Positions 7,934 to 15,327 of a stretch of 19,763 bases of DNA are shown here, in pieces. Made by a program: the position numbers and the translations under genes. This DNA is from Sulfurimonas sp. UBA6014 (lineage in GTDB: Bacteria; Campylobacterota; Campylobacteria; Campylobacterales; Sulfurimonadaceae), in the NCBI GenBank assembly GCA_002428085.1, contig DJAA01000059.1:6761-26523 (forward strand). The letters run 5' to 3'. The notes under the pieces are model-generated. The model searched no databases, was not told the origin of the DNA, and worked only from the letters and a program-made list of their open reading frames with translations. The stretch's first letter is position 1. Each line of letters starts with the position of its first letter.

Positions 7934-7961
7934 TTGACATTAACCTCATAGAAGGTAAAAT
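7934..7961 (+). promoter_or_regulatory. bamA promoter (TTGACA-N16-TAAAAT)
   Basis: A consensus -35 TTGACA (7934-7939) is followed after 16 bases by TAAAAT (7956-7961). Transcription would begin near 7968, about 22 bases before the bamA ATG. This is the only full -35/-10 pair I found in the window. Confidence 0.5.
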
Positions 7962-7990
7962 CTTCTCTTATTTTATAAAATGGAATCTCA

Positions 7991-10231
7991 ATGAGAATAT
8001 TTTTAGCGCTTGTGCTAACTCTGCTAAGTGTCAACGTTTTTGCAATCACTATCAAATCAATCAAATACGAAGGAATGGTTCACATTTCAGAGGCTGTTGC
8101 ACTTAGGATGCTTGATTTTCAAGCAGGTGATTCTATCGATGAAAAAATCATCAATACATCCATACAAACCTATTTTAAACAAGGATATTTTGAGGATATT
8201 TGGGTCGATGAAGAGGATGGAGTTCTTACATTTCATTTTAAAGAAAAGGCCATCATTTCAAAGGTAGAGCTTAAAGGTTGGAAAGAAAATGATGAGGATA
8301 TTTATGAGAGTGTCATTCAGATAAAAAAAGGCTCTTTGTATGATGAGAAAAAACTAGAAGCTGCCAAAAAAAGGATCATAGAAGCGATCTCACAAGATGG
8401 CAAGATTGATACAGTTGTCGAGATAGAAAAAGAGTATCTCGAAAATGGGAGCATTTATGTCACTTTTAATGTCAATGAGGGTGAAAAAATTATTATTGAG
8501 CGTTTAGACTATTCGGGGCTTATCGAGCTAGAGAGCGATATGTTTGATGAAGTTATAGCCAATAAAGAGCATGAGTTCATGGGGTGGTTTTGGGGACGAA
8601 ATGATGGAAAAATGAGTCTAGGGGATTTACAATACGACCCGCTGAGAATTCGCGATACATACATGCAATACGGCTATTTGGATGCAAAAGTAAATGAACC
8701 TTTTGTGCGCGTAAATTTCGACCATTACACTGCCGACATGAGTTACCAAATCCAAGAAGGTGAAGTCTACATCGTCACTGCAGTCATTCTCAATCAAATA
8801 AAAGAAGTTATAGATAATGATAAAATCGAAGAAGTTATCAAGCTCGTAAAAGACGAACCTTTTAATATAAAAACATTCCGTGAAGATGCAGAAAAAATAA
8901 AAACAATTATCGCAGATTTAGGATATGCCTACGTTCAGGTTACTCCTGATTTGAAAAAAAATAAAGACAATCACACTGTTGAAGTTATATTTAGAATCGT
9001 CCCTGGGGAAAAAGTAAAAATACGAGACGTCATCATCTCAGGAAACAATCGCACACTTGATAGAATTATCCGAAGAGAGCTCTATTTAGGCCCAGGAGAT
9101 ATGTATTCTTTGACTGACTTAAAAGATTCTCGCAACTCTTTAGGACGGCTTGGTTTTTTTGATGGAAATACTATCGAAGAAAAAAGGGTCGATAACGAGA
9201 CCATGGACTTGATAGTCAAGGTTAAAGAGGCACCAACAGGAAATATCCAAATAGGGGGTGGATATGGCAGTTATGGTGGATTTATGATTAGCATTGCAGT
9301 CAACGATAGAAATATTTGGGGCTCAGGCATCAACGTTGGCGTCAAAGCAGAAAAATCACAAATGACACAAAACTACTCTTTTAATATCGCAAATCCAAGA
9401 CTCAACGACAGTGACTTTAGTGGTAACTTTTCAATATTTAAATCTATCTATGAGTATAACGACTACACCGTCAATACTGATGGTGTTAGTGTCGGCGTCG
9501 GACATAGATTTTCAAGACATATCAGCGGCTACATGGGGTATAGTTACTCAAGCAATACGTATGAGATTGATGAGTTTGCTGATACAAATCTCACAAATTT
9601 ATATTATTTTGAACCGTATGCGAAAAGTGCAGTCACGATAAGTTCTAGTTTTGATAACACAGATGACTACTATCTTCCTCGCGAAGGGATAACACTAAGC
9701 CAAAGTTTTGAAAAATCGGGTATTGGCAGTGATGCAAATTTCTTTAAAAGTAGAACAAATTTTGGAAAATTTATAGGTTTAAAAGAGTACATTGATTTTG
9801 ATACTATTTTTAGATACAAGGCAAGATATTACTATGCAGCAGATACAGGCTATTTACCTATTGCTGAGAGATTTTACATGGGTGGACTTGGAAGCGTGCG
9901 AGGGTATGAGTCTTACTCAATCTCTCCAATAGTTGCAGATGATACAGCCATAGATGGGTTTAGAAGAATCGGAGGCATGCAAACTTTTTCAAATAATGTT
10001 GAGTTGAGTTTTCCTCTTGTTCCTAAAGCTAAAATGCGTTTAGTTGCTTTTGCAGATTGGGGTTTTATAGGAGATGATGCTTTAAACGAATTTTCCCGTG
10101 GCGGTTATGGAATGGGGCTTGAGTGGTTCTCACCCGTAGGTCCTATCCAACTCATGTTTGCTCGTCCGCTCAATGAGCAACCAGGAGACAAAACAGCAAC
10201 ATTCGAGTTTACAATGGGACAAAGATTTTAA
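7991..10231 (+). CDS. bamA: Outer-membrane protein assembly factor BamA (Omp85)
   Basis: BamA inserts beta-barrel proteins into the outer membrane and is normally essential. The 746-residue protein begins with a signal peptide (MRIFLALVLTLLSVNVFA, cut after residue 18). A series of POTRA repeats follows to about residue 410, the last of them recognisable from VKIRDVIISGNNRTLDRIIR near 342 through SRNSLGRLGFFDG. The C-terminal 16-strand barrel begins near GNIQIGGGYGSYGG and contains the Omp85 hallmark VRGY at 636-639, the loop that inserts into the barrel. The protein ends in FEFTMGQRF with the terminal Phe typical of outer-membrane barrels. The ATG is preceded by GGA at 7982-7984. None of the usual proteobacterial neighbours (skp, lpxD, rseP) are adjacent; tyrA is. 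The last 4 bases overlap the convergent ppx-like gene. Confidence 0.95.
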   Translation: MRIFLALVLTLLSVNVFAITIKSIKYEGMVHISEAVALRMLDFQAGDSIDEKIINTSIQTYFKQGYFEDIWVDEEDGVLTFHFKEKAIISKVELKGWKENDEDIYESVIQIKKGSLYDEKKLEAAKKRIIEAISQDGKIDTVVEIEKEYLENGSIYVTFNVNEGEKIIIERLDYSGLIELESDMFDEVIANKEHEFMGWFWGRNDGKMSLGDLQYDPLRIRDTYMQYGYLDAKVNEPFVRVNFDHYTADMSYQIQEGEVYIVTAVILNQIKEVIDNDKIEEVIKLVKDEPFNIKTFREDAEKIKTIIADLGYAYVQVTPDLKKNKDNHTVEVIFRIVPGEKVKIRDVIISGNNRTLDRIIRRELYLGPGDMYSLTDLKDSRNSLGRLGFFDGNTIEEKRVDNETMDLIVKVKEAPTGNIQIGGGYGSYGGFMISIAVNDRNIWGSGINVGVKAEKSQMTQNYSFNIANPRLNDSDFSGNFSIFKSIYEYNDYTVNTDGVSVGVGHRFSRHISGYMGYSYSSNTYEIDEFADTNLTNLYYFEPYAKSAVTISSSFDNTDDYYLPREGITLSQSFEKSGIGSDANFFKSRTNFGKFIGLKEYIDFDTIFRYKARYYYAADTGYLPIAERFYMGGLGSVRGYESYSISPIVADDTAIDGFRRIGGMQTFSNNVELSFPLVPKAKMRLVAFADWGFIGDDALNEFSRGGYGMGLEWFSPVGPIQLMFARPLNEQPGDKTATFEFTMGQRF

Positions 10232-11688
10232 AATTTAACCTGAAGCTTGCTAAGAGTATTTAATCTCTCTAGCGCTTCTTTGCTCAGATAGAGAGTTTTT
10301 TTAGACTCTATATATAATTTTCCATCACTAAAATTTACATCAAAATCAATATGCATAGGTCTGTGACTCAAAAGAGCAATACTCAGCGAGAGCAGATAAC
10401 TCAAAGACTCCATAGTAGAGTTGTCGGGGAGCAAAATACTGTATTCGTTGATGTGGCTGTTGGAAGGGTGTTTGAACTTCGCATACTTTGCTAAAGTAGC
10501 TATAAGGACGATTTGACTGTGGGTAAAGCCATATTCCAAAGCATTTTGAATAATATAAAAACTATGTTTGTTGTTTGAATAAAAATGGACACTATTTCCG
10601 ATAAAAGATAACTTTGCCGCAATTGCCAACTCATACCGATAAGCACTGCTAATGCCAAGATGCTCATGTGTCAAATCAAATAATTTTTTACATAAAGTAC
10701 TCAGCTGATTTGCATACGTATGTTCACTCATATACGAATCAAGCAGATATCTTACAGAGGTATTATAGTTAGTAGGTAGTCTATCATTCGAGTTTCTTAG
10801 CAAATCTGCTAAATAAACACCCTCTCTCACCCCTACTCCACTAGAGACTATTTTAGTAATCTTCATTTTATTGAGGACTCTTTCTAAGATGAGAACACCA
10901 GGCTTGATAACATCAAATCTATCACTTTTGATACCAAGTTTTTTTAATTTAGGTTCATCAGCTTTTAAAACAGAATAGAGAAATTTTTCAAAATCTACGC
11001 GTGAGGACTCAAAACCATGAATTTTATCAAGCGGATATTTTTGTATTTCAATCATGGCTGTTGCAATAGCTCTAAAAGTTCCCCCTATTCCTATGAGTGT
11101 TGATGTATCCAACGCATCTAAAACTTCTAACTTTTTATCAATATAAGCAACCGCCTCTTTCATCTTCTCTTTATCAAAAAAAAGCTCTTTTAGTCTTACC
11201 GTTCCTAGTTCTATTGAGATGGTATTGGATATATTTTTTCCATTGATGATGGCAAATTCAGTCGATCCGCCCCCTATATCAATACTCAAAGCATTGGATT
11301 GCTCCCAAAGAAGATTCGCACATGCAATCGCACCATAATACGCCTCTTGTGAGCCATCAATGACACGAATATTTAGTTTAAGGTGGGTTCTTACTTTCTC
11401 TAGAAACTGATTTTTATTGGGAGCATCTCTGAGTGCTGAAGTGGCAACGCATAATATTTTTCTTACTTGAAATGAAGCGGCAATGTGCAAAAAATCTTCA
11501 AGTGCATCATAAGTTCTTTGCATTGGTATCTCTTGAAGATTGCCACTGTTTTTATAGGCATTTTCTGAAATTCTTACTTTACTTTTTGCCTCATGAAGCA
11601 AATGAAAAGCAAAACGACTTGTTTTTTCATACACTACCATTCTAACAGAGTTAGAACCGATGTCTATGACTGCTGTTCGTTTTGCCAT
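10228..11688 (-). CDS. Ppx/GppA family exopolyphosphatase / pppGpp phosphohydrolase
   Basis: This 486-residue protein belongs to the ASKHA-fold Ppx/GppA family, which hydrolyses inorganic polyphosphate or converts pppGpp to ppGpp. The N-terminal nucleotide/phosphate-binding motifs are clear: AVIDIGSNSVRMVVYE at the start, ATSALRDAPN, GSQEAYYGAI with the catalytic-type Glu, SIDIGGGSTEFAI, and LIGIGGTFRAIATAM. The C-terminal 190 residues correspond to the HD-like domain, but the place where the family has LH-E/D reads KLSFIGNSVHF, while the later KHSFYIIQNA part is kept, so hydrolysis probably rests on the N-terminal domains alone. It begins 9 bases after the ferredoxin stop, so the two form an operon. 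Substrate cannot be told from sequence. The 3' end overlaps bamA by 4 bases on the opposite strand. Confidence 0.88.
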   Translation of the reverse strand: MAKRTAVIDIGSNSVRMVVYEKTSRFAFHLLHEAKSKVRISENAYKNSGNLQEIPMQRTYDALEDFLHIAASFQVRKILCVATSALRDAPNKNQFLEKVRTHLKLNIRVIDGSQEAYYGAIACANLLWEQSNALSIDIGGGSTEFAIINGKNISNTISIELGTVRLKELFFDKEKMKEAVAYIDKKLEVLDALDTSTLIGIGGTFRAIATAMIEIQKYPLDKIHGFESSRVDFEKFLYSVLKADEPKLKKLGIKSDRFDVIKPGVLILERVLNKMKITKIVSSGVGVREGVYLADLLRNSNDRLPTNYNTSVRYLLDSYMSEHTYANQLSTLCKKLFDLTHEHLGISSAYRYELAIAAKLSFIGNSVHFYSNNKHSFYIIQNALEYGFTHSQIVLIATLAKYAKFKHPSNSHINEYSILLPDNSTMESLSYLLSLSIALLSHRPMHIDFDVNFSDGKLYIESKKTLYLSKEALERLNTLSKLQVKF

Positions 11689-11697
11689 AAAGTATTT

Positions 11698-11949
11698 TTA
11701 CTCTTCTTCGAGTAAGTTTTTATACTTAAACTGTAACTCTGCTATAGATTCTACGTTGTCCTTATCAGGCACTATACAATCAACCGGACAAACAGATATA
11801 CATGCCGGCTCATCATAAACATTAACACACTCTGTGCATCTATCTGGATCTATAAAGTAAATCGGGTCACCCTCTTCAATCGCTGTAGTGGGACACTCTT
11901 CACGACAAGCATCGCATGCTATACACTCTTCATTTATAATTAAAGCCAT
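11698..11949 (-). CDS. fdxB: 2[4Fe-4S] ferredoxin, YfhL/Allochromatium type
   Basis: This is a small 83-residue electron carrier. The ATG at 11949 is chosen because AAGG lies 7 bases before it; the in-frame TTG at 11955 would sit directly on that ribosome binding site. The first cluster motif is C9-x2-C12-x2-C15-x3-C19-P, and the second C38-x2-C41-x8-C50-x3-C54-P, with C58 after it. The 8-residue insert between the second and third ligand of the second motif and the following VDCI mark the Allochromatium/YfhL type, known for very low reduction potentials. The C-terminal acidic helix (ESIAELQFKYKNLLEEE) is also typical. It shares a transcript with the ppx-like gene downstream, as I recall for fdxB of Campylobacter jejuni. 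The redox partner is unknown. Confidence 0.93.
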   Translation of the reverse strand: MALIINEECIACDACREECPTTAIEEGDPIYFIDPDRCTECVNVYDEPACISVCPVDCIVPDKDNVESIAELQFKYKNLLEEE

Positions 11950-11988
11950 TGTCAAACCTTATACTTCATCTGTAATTTATTTGTCCGA

Positions 11989-12012
11989 TTTATATCAGAA
12001 TAAAGCTTTATT
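11989..12012 (-). promoter_or_regulatory. Ferredoxin promoter with overlapping palindromic operator candidate
   Basis: On the minus strand TGATATAAA (11989-11997) fits the extended -10 pattern with one mismatch, about 40 bases before the ferredoxin start. Directly upstream lies the perfect 14-base palindrome AATAAAGCTTTATT (11999-12012), which fills the spacer between -10 and -35. A protein bound there would block RNA polymerase. The repressor identity is unknown. Confidence 0.4.
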
Positions 12013-12023
12013 GTATTTTAAAT

Positions 12024-12143
12024 GAGTTACTGATATTACACACTAAAACGGACGCGTCCGTTTTAGTGGCTGCTGCACGAAGCAGCTACAACCCCCTGAA
12101 GCTACAAAAAACAAAGTTTTTCGAGAGTAGTAACTGATATCAC
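12024..12143. repeat. Palindromic intergenic element bounded by imperfect direct repeats
   Basis: The core is a perfect 28-base palindrome (12041-12068) with 14-base arms CACTAAAACGGACG and no spacer. It is followed by the hairpin GCTGCT-GCACGA-AGCAGC (12070-12087), a C-run, and the AT hairpin AAAAAC-AAA-GTTTTT (12107-12121). At the edges stand AGTTACTGATATTACA (from 12024) and AGTAACTGATATCACA (from 12128), matching at 14 of 16 positions. The GC content in the core is well above the surroundings. This layout suggests a REP- or MITE-like mobile repeat, or a strong structured terminator for the kinase transcript whose stop codon (12140-12142) lies in the right-hand repeat. Confidence 0.55.
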
Positions 12144-13444
12144 AAGAATTTCTTTCTCGGAAAAATACATGAGAGTTTTGAATCGAGTTGCAAAGATGCG
12201 ATCGTACCATCTATACCATCTGTTCTATTTTGGATTTTGATTTTTGCTCCAAGAGCATCCGCTGCGCTTTTTGCTAGAAAAAGACCTAAACCGACACCAG
12301 ACTTGTTCCCTTGTCTTTTAAACGGAGCAAAAAGGTCCAATGTGTTGTCTATTCCACACCCTTCGTCGATAACTTCTATTAAAAGTCCAACATCATCAAG
12401 CGAACTTTTTAACATAACCGATTTATGCGCAGGGGTAAATTTCAAAGCATTTTGTAGAAAATTTTGGACGATTTGATTCAAAAGAGTCACCTGCAAAAGA
12501 GCCATGAAACTATTTGGTTGAAAATCCATACGCAACTCTTTCCCTTCATTTTCTGCTAAAAGCTTAAAATCATTTGCTTTTTGTTTGAGTAGAGCGATCA
12601 CATCGACTTCAACAGGCTTATCAAGCTGCGCACCCTCTTGTCTACCGATTTTAAGAATATTTGAGACGATGATATTCATCTCATCAATCGTCTTATTTGT
12701 TACTTTAAGGGCATCAATATACTCCTCAGGTGAGCGTTTTTTTATGAGCGTAACTTGATTTTTGAGTTTTATGACAGCAAGGGGAGTTTTAAGCTCATGA
12801 GCTGTCCCTATAAAAAGCTCTTTTTGATATTTTACAAAGTTTTGTATTCTTGAGATAAGATGGTTAATAGTTGCTCCAAGAGGCTCAAACTCTTGTGGTA
12901 ACTCTTTAATTTGTAGTGGTTTCATTAAATGTTCATTCATGTTTGAGAGTCTTGCACTCAAGGTTAAAACTGGAGTTACAAGCATCTTAGAAAGCCCGAT
13001 GGCATAGATAATAACAAGCAAAAAGCCTGCAATATTGATAATAAAAATATAATGAAGAATATTGTCCAATAATTTTTTTGTAGGGGTAATCTCTTTGGTG
13101 ACTTTTAAATAGCTAACATCTTGCAAGTTAAATGGATAAATAAGCGTTAAATAGGTTGCATCATCAATCGTATTTTCATATAAACCAACTTCTGCCTTAG
13201 GCGTTTTTAGGTAGATAATAGCTACACTTAAACTGAGTTGTGAGTCGGAAAGTATGCTTTTTGGTTCAATAGATTGATAATTTGCTATATTTTTAGCATA
13301 CTGAAGAAGCTCTGAGCGTTTTTCATCATAAATAGATTTTTCTATATAAAAATATAAAATGGAAGAAAATATAATAATAAGAGAAGCCGATGCAAAAATC
13401 AACTTTATAAGAAAATTACGCCGAATACTTCTTTTGGAAAACAT
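12140..13444 (-). CDS. Sensor histidine kinase paired with the HsrA/CosR-type regulator
   Basis: This 434-residue membrane kinase begins at the ATG at 13444, which has AAAGG 7 bases upstream; the open frame extends further to 13522 but would cross a hairpin and poly-T tract. Two spans (about residues 12-34 and 130-152) bracket a short periplasmic sensor of about 95 residues with no recognised fold. A HAMP-like linker follows. The phospho-acceptor H-box is FIGTAHELKTPLAVI with His216. The ATPase domain shows the N-box QNFLQNALKFTP (Asn332), the G1 box DEGCGI (360-365) and the G2 box GVGLGL (383-388), so all catalytic motifs are intact. The gene follows the response regulator by 102 bases on the same strand and is probably its partner. 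The signal sensed cannot be read from sequence. The last 15 residues overlap the intergenic repeat. Confidence 0.9.
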   Translation of the reverse strand: MFSKRSIRRNFLIKLIFASASLIIIFSSILYFYIEKSIYDEKRSELLQYAKNIANYQSIEPKSILSDSQLSLSVAIIYLKTPKAEVGLYENTIDDATYLTLIYPFNLQDVSYLKVTKEITPTKKLLDNILHYIFIINIAGFLLVIIYAIGLSKMLVTPVLTLSARLSNMNEHLMKPLQIKELPQEFEPLGATINHLISRIQNFVKYQKELFIGTAHELKTPLAVIKLKNQVTLIKKRSPEEYIDALKVTNKTIDEMNIIVSNILKIGRQEGAQLDKPVEVDVIALLKQKANDFKLLAENEGKELRMDFQPNSFMALLQVTLLNQIVQNFLQNALKFTPAHKSVMLKSSLDDVGLLIEVIDEGCGIDNTLDLFAPFKRQGNKSGVGLGLFLAKSAADALGAKIKIQNRTDGIDGTIASLQLDSKLSCIFPRKKFL

Positions 13445-13497
13445 ACTTTTACCTTTATAACGCGTATTTATTATTATAACAAAAGTAAGATGAATAT

Positions 13498-13531
13498 AAA
13501 AAAAATTGAAGGTACAGCCCAAGAAGGGCTG
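13498..13531 (-). terminator. Terminator or attenuator between the regulator and kinase genes
   Basis: On the minus strand CAGCCC-TTCTT-GGGCTG forms a 6-base GC-rich stem with a 5-base loop (13515-13531), followed after 9 bases by a run of eight Ts (13498-13505). It lies 16 bases after the regulator stop. The gap between stem and T-run is longer than in a classic intrinsic terminator, so it may be partial and make the kinase less abundant than the regulator. Confidence 0.5.
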
Positions 13532-13546
13532 CGATAAAGAGTAATA

Positions 13547-14221
13547 TTAGTTTACTTCTTTTGGAAAACAAAAACGGTACCCACGACGACGTACTGTTTC
13601 TATTGTTGTAATCCCTAAAGGCTTGTCCATTTTTTGTCTAATTTGGTTAATGGCAACTTCAATAACGTTTGGAGTAACAAGTTCTGGTTCTTCCCAGATA
13701 GCGTCAAGCAATTGTTCTTTTGAAACAATTTGGTCACGATGACGTGCAAGATGAGTGAGCACTTCAAAAGGTTTTCCTTTGAGTTCTATCTCTTGGTCTT
13801 TATAAGTGATTTTTTCTTCTTCAGGATTTATAATCAAATCTTCAATTTCAATAATGTTGCTGCCACCAAAACGTAAACGAGCCTCGATACGAGCTATAAG
13901 AACATCAAAATCAAATGGTTTTCTAATATAATCATCTGCTCCACTTCTCAAAGCTTCAATCTCACTCTCATTATCATCTCGCGCTGACAACACCACTACA
14001 ACAGTTTTAGGTGTTTTAGATTTAATATCGCCAATGATATCAACAGAATTTCCATCTGGAAGCATCCAATCCATCAAAACTAAATCATAATTGCGAATAT
14101 CTAAATAGTACTCACCATCTTTAAGAGTTTCAACAACATCACTTTGGTAACCATATTCTTTAAGTCCCTCTGCAAGCATTTTGTTTAGTGTTACTTCATC
14201 TTCTATAATTAGAATACGCAT
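13547..14221 (-). CDS. cosR: OmpR-family response regulator, HsrA/CosR orthologue with intact phosphorylation site
   Basis: This 224-residue regulator has an N-terminal receiver (1-115) and a C-terminal winged helix (125-224). From memory, the C-terminal half, including GKPFEVLTHLARHRDQIVSK, LLDAIWEEPELVTPNVIEVA and VRRRGYRF, is almost identical to Helicobacter pylori HsrA (HP1043) and Campylobacter CosR, essential regulators of redox and energy metabolism. The receiver keeps every canonical residue: acidic pair Glu7/Asp8, phospho-acceptor Asp51 in LVLMDWMLPDG, Ser79 and Lys101 in YIRKPF. HsrA lacks a working phosphorylation site and has no partner kinase; here a complete kinase gene follows. 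Start ATG has AGGA upstream and a perfect extended -10 before it. The surrounding order ppx-like, ferredoxin, regulator, folB also resembles Campylobacter. Orthology is a confident recognition; phosphorylation control is inferred. Confidence 0.92.
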   Translation of the reverse strand: MRILIIEDEVTLNKMLAEGLKEYGYQSDVVETLKDGEYYLDIRNYDLVLMDWMLPDGNSVDIIGDIKSKTPKTVVVVLSARDDNESEIEALRSGADDYIRKPFDFDVLIARIEARLRFGGSNIIEIEDLIINPEEEKITYKDQEIELKGKPFEVLTHLARHRDQIVSKEQLLDAIWEEPELVTPNVIEVAINQIRQKMDKPLGITTIETVRRRGYRFCFPKEVN

Positions 14222-14253
14222 TCATAATTTCCTGTATTAAATATTTTGGCGAG

Positions 14254-14262
14254 ATTATATCA
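14254..14262 (-). promoter_or_regulatory. Response-regulator promoter (extended -10 TGATATAAT)
   Basis: On the minus strand TGATATAAT perfectly matches TGnTATAAT, 32 bases before the regulator start, giving a leader near 26 bases. Upstream lie CTTTAA/CTTTAT-like motifs (plus-strand positions 14276-14281, 14294-14299 and 14309-14314) that could be autoregulatory sites, since HsrA-type regulators control their own gene. The site assignment is a guess. Confidence 0.55.
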
Positions 14263-14321
14263 CAATTTTAGGAAACTTTAAAGAAAAATTCAACTTTATT
14301 TAATAAATCTTTAACTTACAA

Positions 14322-14651
14322 TTAAGATTGAATTGTATAGCAGGTACTTACACTTACCTTGCAATCGGATAAAATTGAGGGTTTTGTAATTTTGATAGAA
14401 ATTTTTTTTGTGGAATTATATTTTTCAGTAAGGATAAATTTTAGCCTCTCTAGAGCATCTTCGATAAGTAAAAATTTATTTTTTTTCATCTCTATTTTAA
14501 CTATCTCTACGATATCTGCATAATTGATAAAACCTTTTTTATTGTCATACTCAAGAGCAATCGTAACTATGACCTCTTGCTCTTTTTCTCTCTCAAAATC
14601 CAAAATGCCAATAATGCAAGCAAACTTCAAATCTTCTACATGGATAGTCAT
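14322..14651 (-). CDS. folB: Dihydroneopterin aldolase
   Basis: FolB cleaves 7,8-dihydroneopterin to 6-hydroxymethyl-7,8-dihydropterin and glycolaldehyde in folate synthesis. The 109-residue protein fits the single-domain T-fold enzyme. Matching parts are ACIIGILDFEREKEQEVIVT, equivalent to the TTIGVYDWEQxxxQ segment of the E. coli enzyme and carrying the family Glu, a central DY/NYADIVEIVK helix region, and the C-terminal IKITKPSILSDCKVSV with the conserved Lys of the KP motif. The protein is somewhat divergent and Cys replaces the usual small residue near the end. The start is the ATG at 14651, sharing one base with the plsY stop (TGATG), so the two are translationally coupled; the TTG at 14654 is less likely. 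Confidence 0.82.
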   Translation of the reverse strand: MTIHVEDLKFACIIGILDFEREKEQEVIVTIALEYDNKKGFINYADIVEIVKIEMKKNKFLLIEDALERLKFILTEKYNSTKKISIKITKPSILSDCKVSVSTCYTIQS

Positions 14652-15265
14652 CAAACGACTCTTTTCTCTTCGCCTTTGACTAAACGGATAATATTTGGTA
14701 TATGTTTGTAAAAAAGTAAAAATACTATCAAAACAACGGGTGCATGAGCCATATCAGGGTGAATATAAAAACTAGAGACTAAAAGAGCAACAACTGCAAC
14801 TAAAGAAGAGACAGAAGATATACGAATAGTTTTTGCACCAATAGCCCAAACAACAAGAGCAATCATGGTCTCATAAGGGAGCATAAACATCATAACTCCC
14901 ATCCCAGTGGCAACACCTTTGCCCCCTTCAAAGTTCAAATAAGGAGAGTAGCAATGCCCAATAACTGCCAAAACTGCTATGCCCCAAAGCGTAGCTTCAC
15001 TCAGTCCAAGAAAAAAAGCAGCCGCTAGGACAAGAACACCCTTGAGCGCATCAAGGACTAAAGTGGCAATTCCAAGTTTTTTTGCTAGAGAAGGATTCGT
15101 CTCTTTCACTACCCTTAAAACATTTGTAGCTCCGATGCCACCACTTCCACTCGACTTAACATCGACTCCTGCAAAACTTTTTGCAAGGAACAAACCAAAA
15201 GGAATCCCACCGATAAGATACGCCGCTATAAAAAACTGCACATTCGTGTTAAATAAAAAATCCAT
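14651..15265 (-). CDS. plsY: Acyl-phosphate:glycerol-3-phosphate acyltransferase
   Basis: PlsY transfers an acyl group from acyl phosphate to glycerol-3-phosphate, the first step of phospholipid synthesis, in the inner membrane. The protein has 204 residues if it starts at the ATG at 15265, which has GAGGG 5 bases upstream; an in-frame ATG at 15277 gives four more residues but has no ribosome binding site. The three PlsY loop motifs are present: LIGGIPFGLFLAK followed by VDVKSSGSGGIGATNVLR, GHCYSPYLNFEGGKGVATGMG, and the C-terminal FYKHIPNIIRLVKGEEKRV. Five or so membrane spans are predicted by hydrophobicity. Its stop overlaps folB by one base. The upstream 50-base spacer after tonB is AT-rich and could contain a promoter, but nothing decisive is visible. 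Confidence 0.92.
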   Translation of the reverse strand: MDFLFNTNVQFFIAAYLIGGIPFGLFLAKSFAGVDVKSSGSGGIGATNVLRVVKETNPSLAKKLGIATLVLDALKGVLVLAAAFFLGLSEATLWGIAVLAVIGHCYSPYLNFEGGKGVATGMGVMMFMLPYETMIALVVWAIGAKTIRISSVSSLVAVVALLVSSFYIHPDMAHAPVVLIVFLLFYKHIPNIIRLVKGEEKRVV

Positions 15266-15327
15266 CAAAACCCTCATAAAAATAATAAAAACATTCTACT
15301 TGAAATATGATTACAAGTGTATAAAGT

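Noticed and set aside
13445..13522. N-terminal extension of the histidine kinase to the ATG-like codon at 13522
   Set aside because: The extension crosses a GC stem and poly-T tract, has no ribosome binding site, and the ATG at 13444 has AAAGG at proper spacing with a standard membrane-anchor start.
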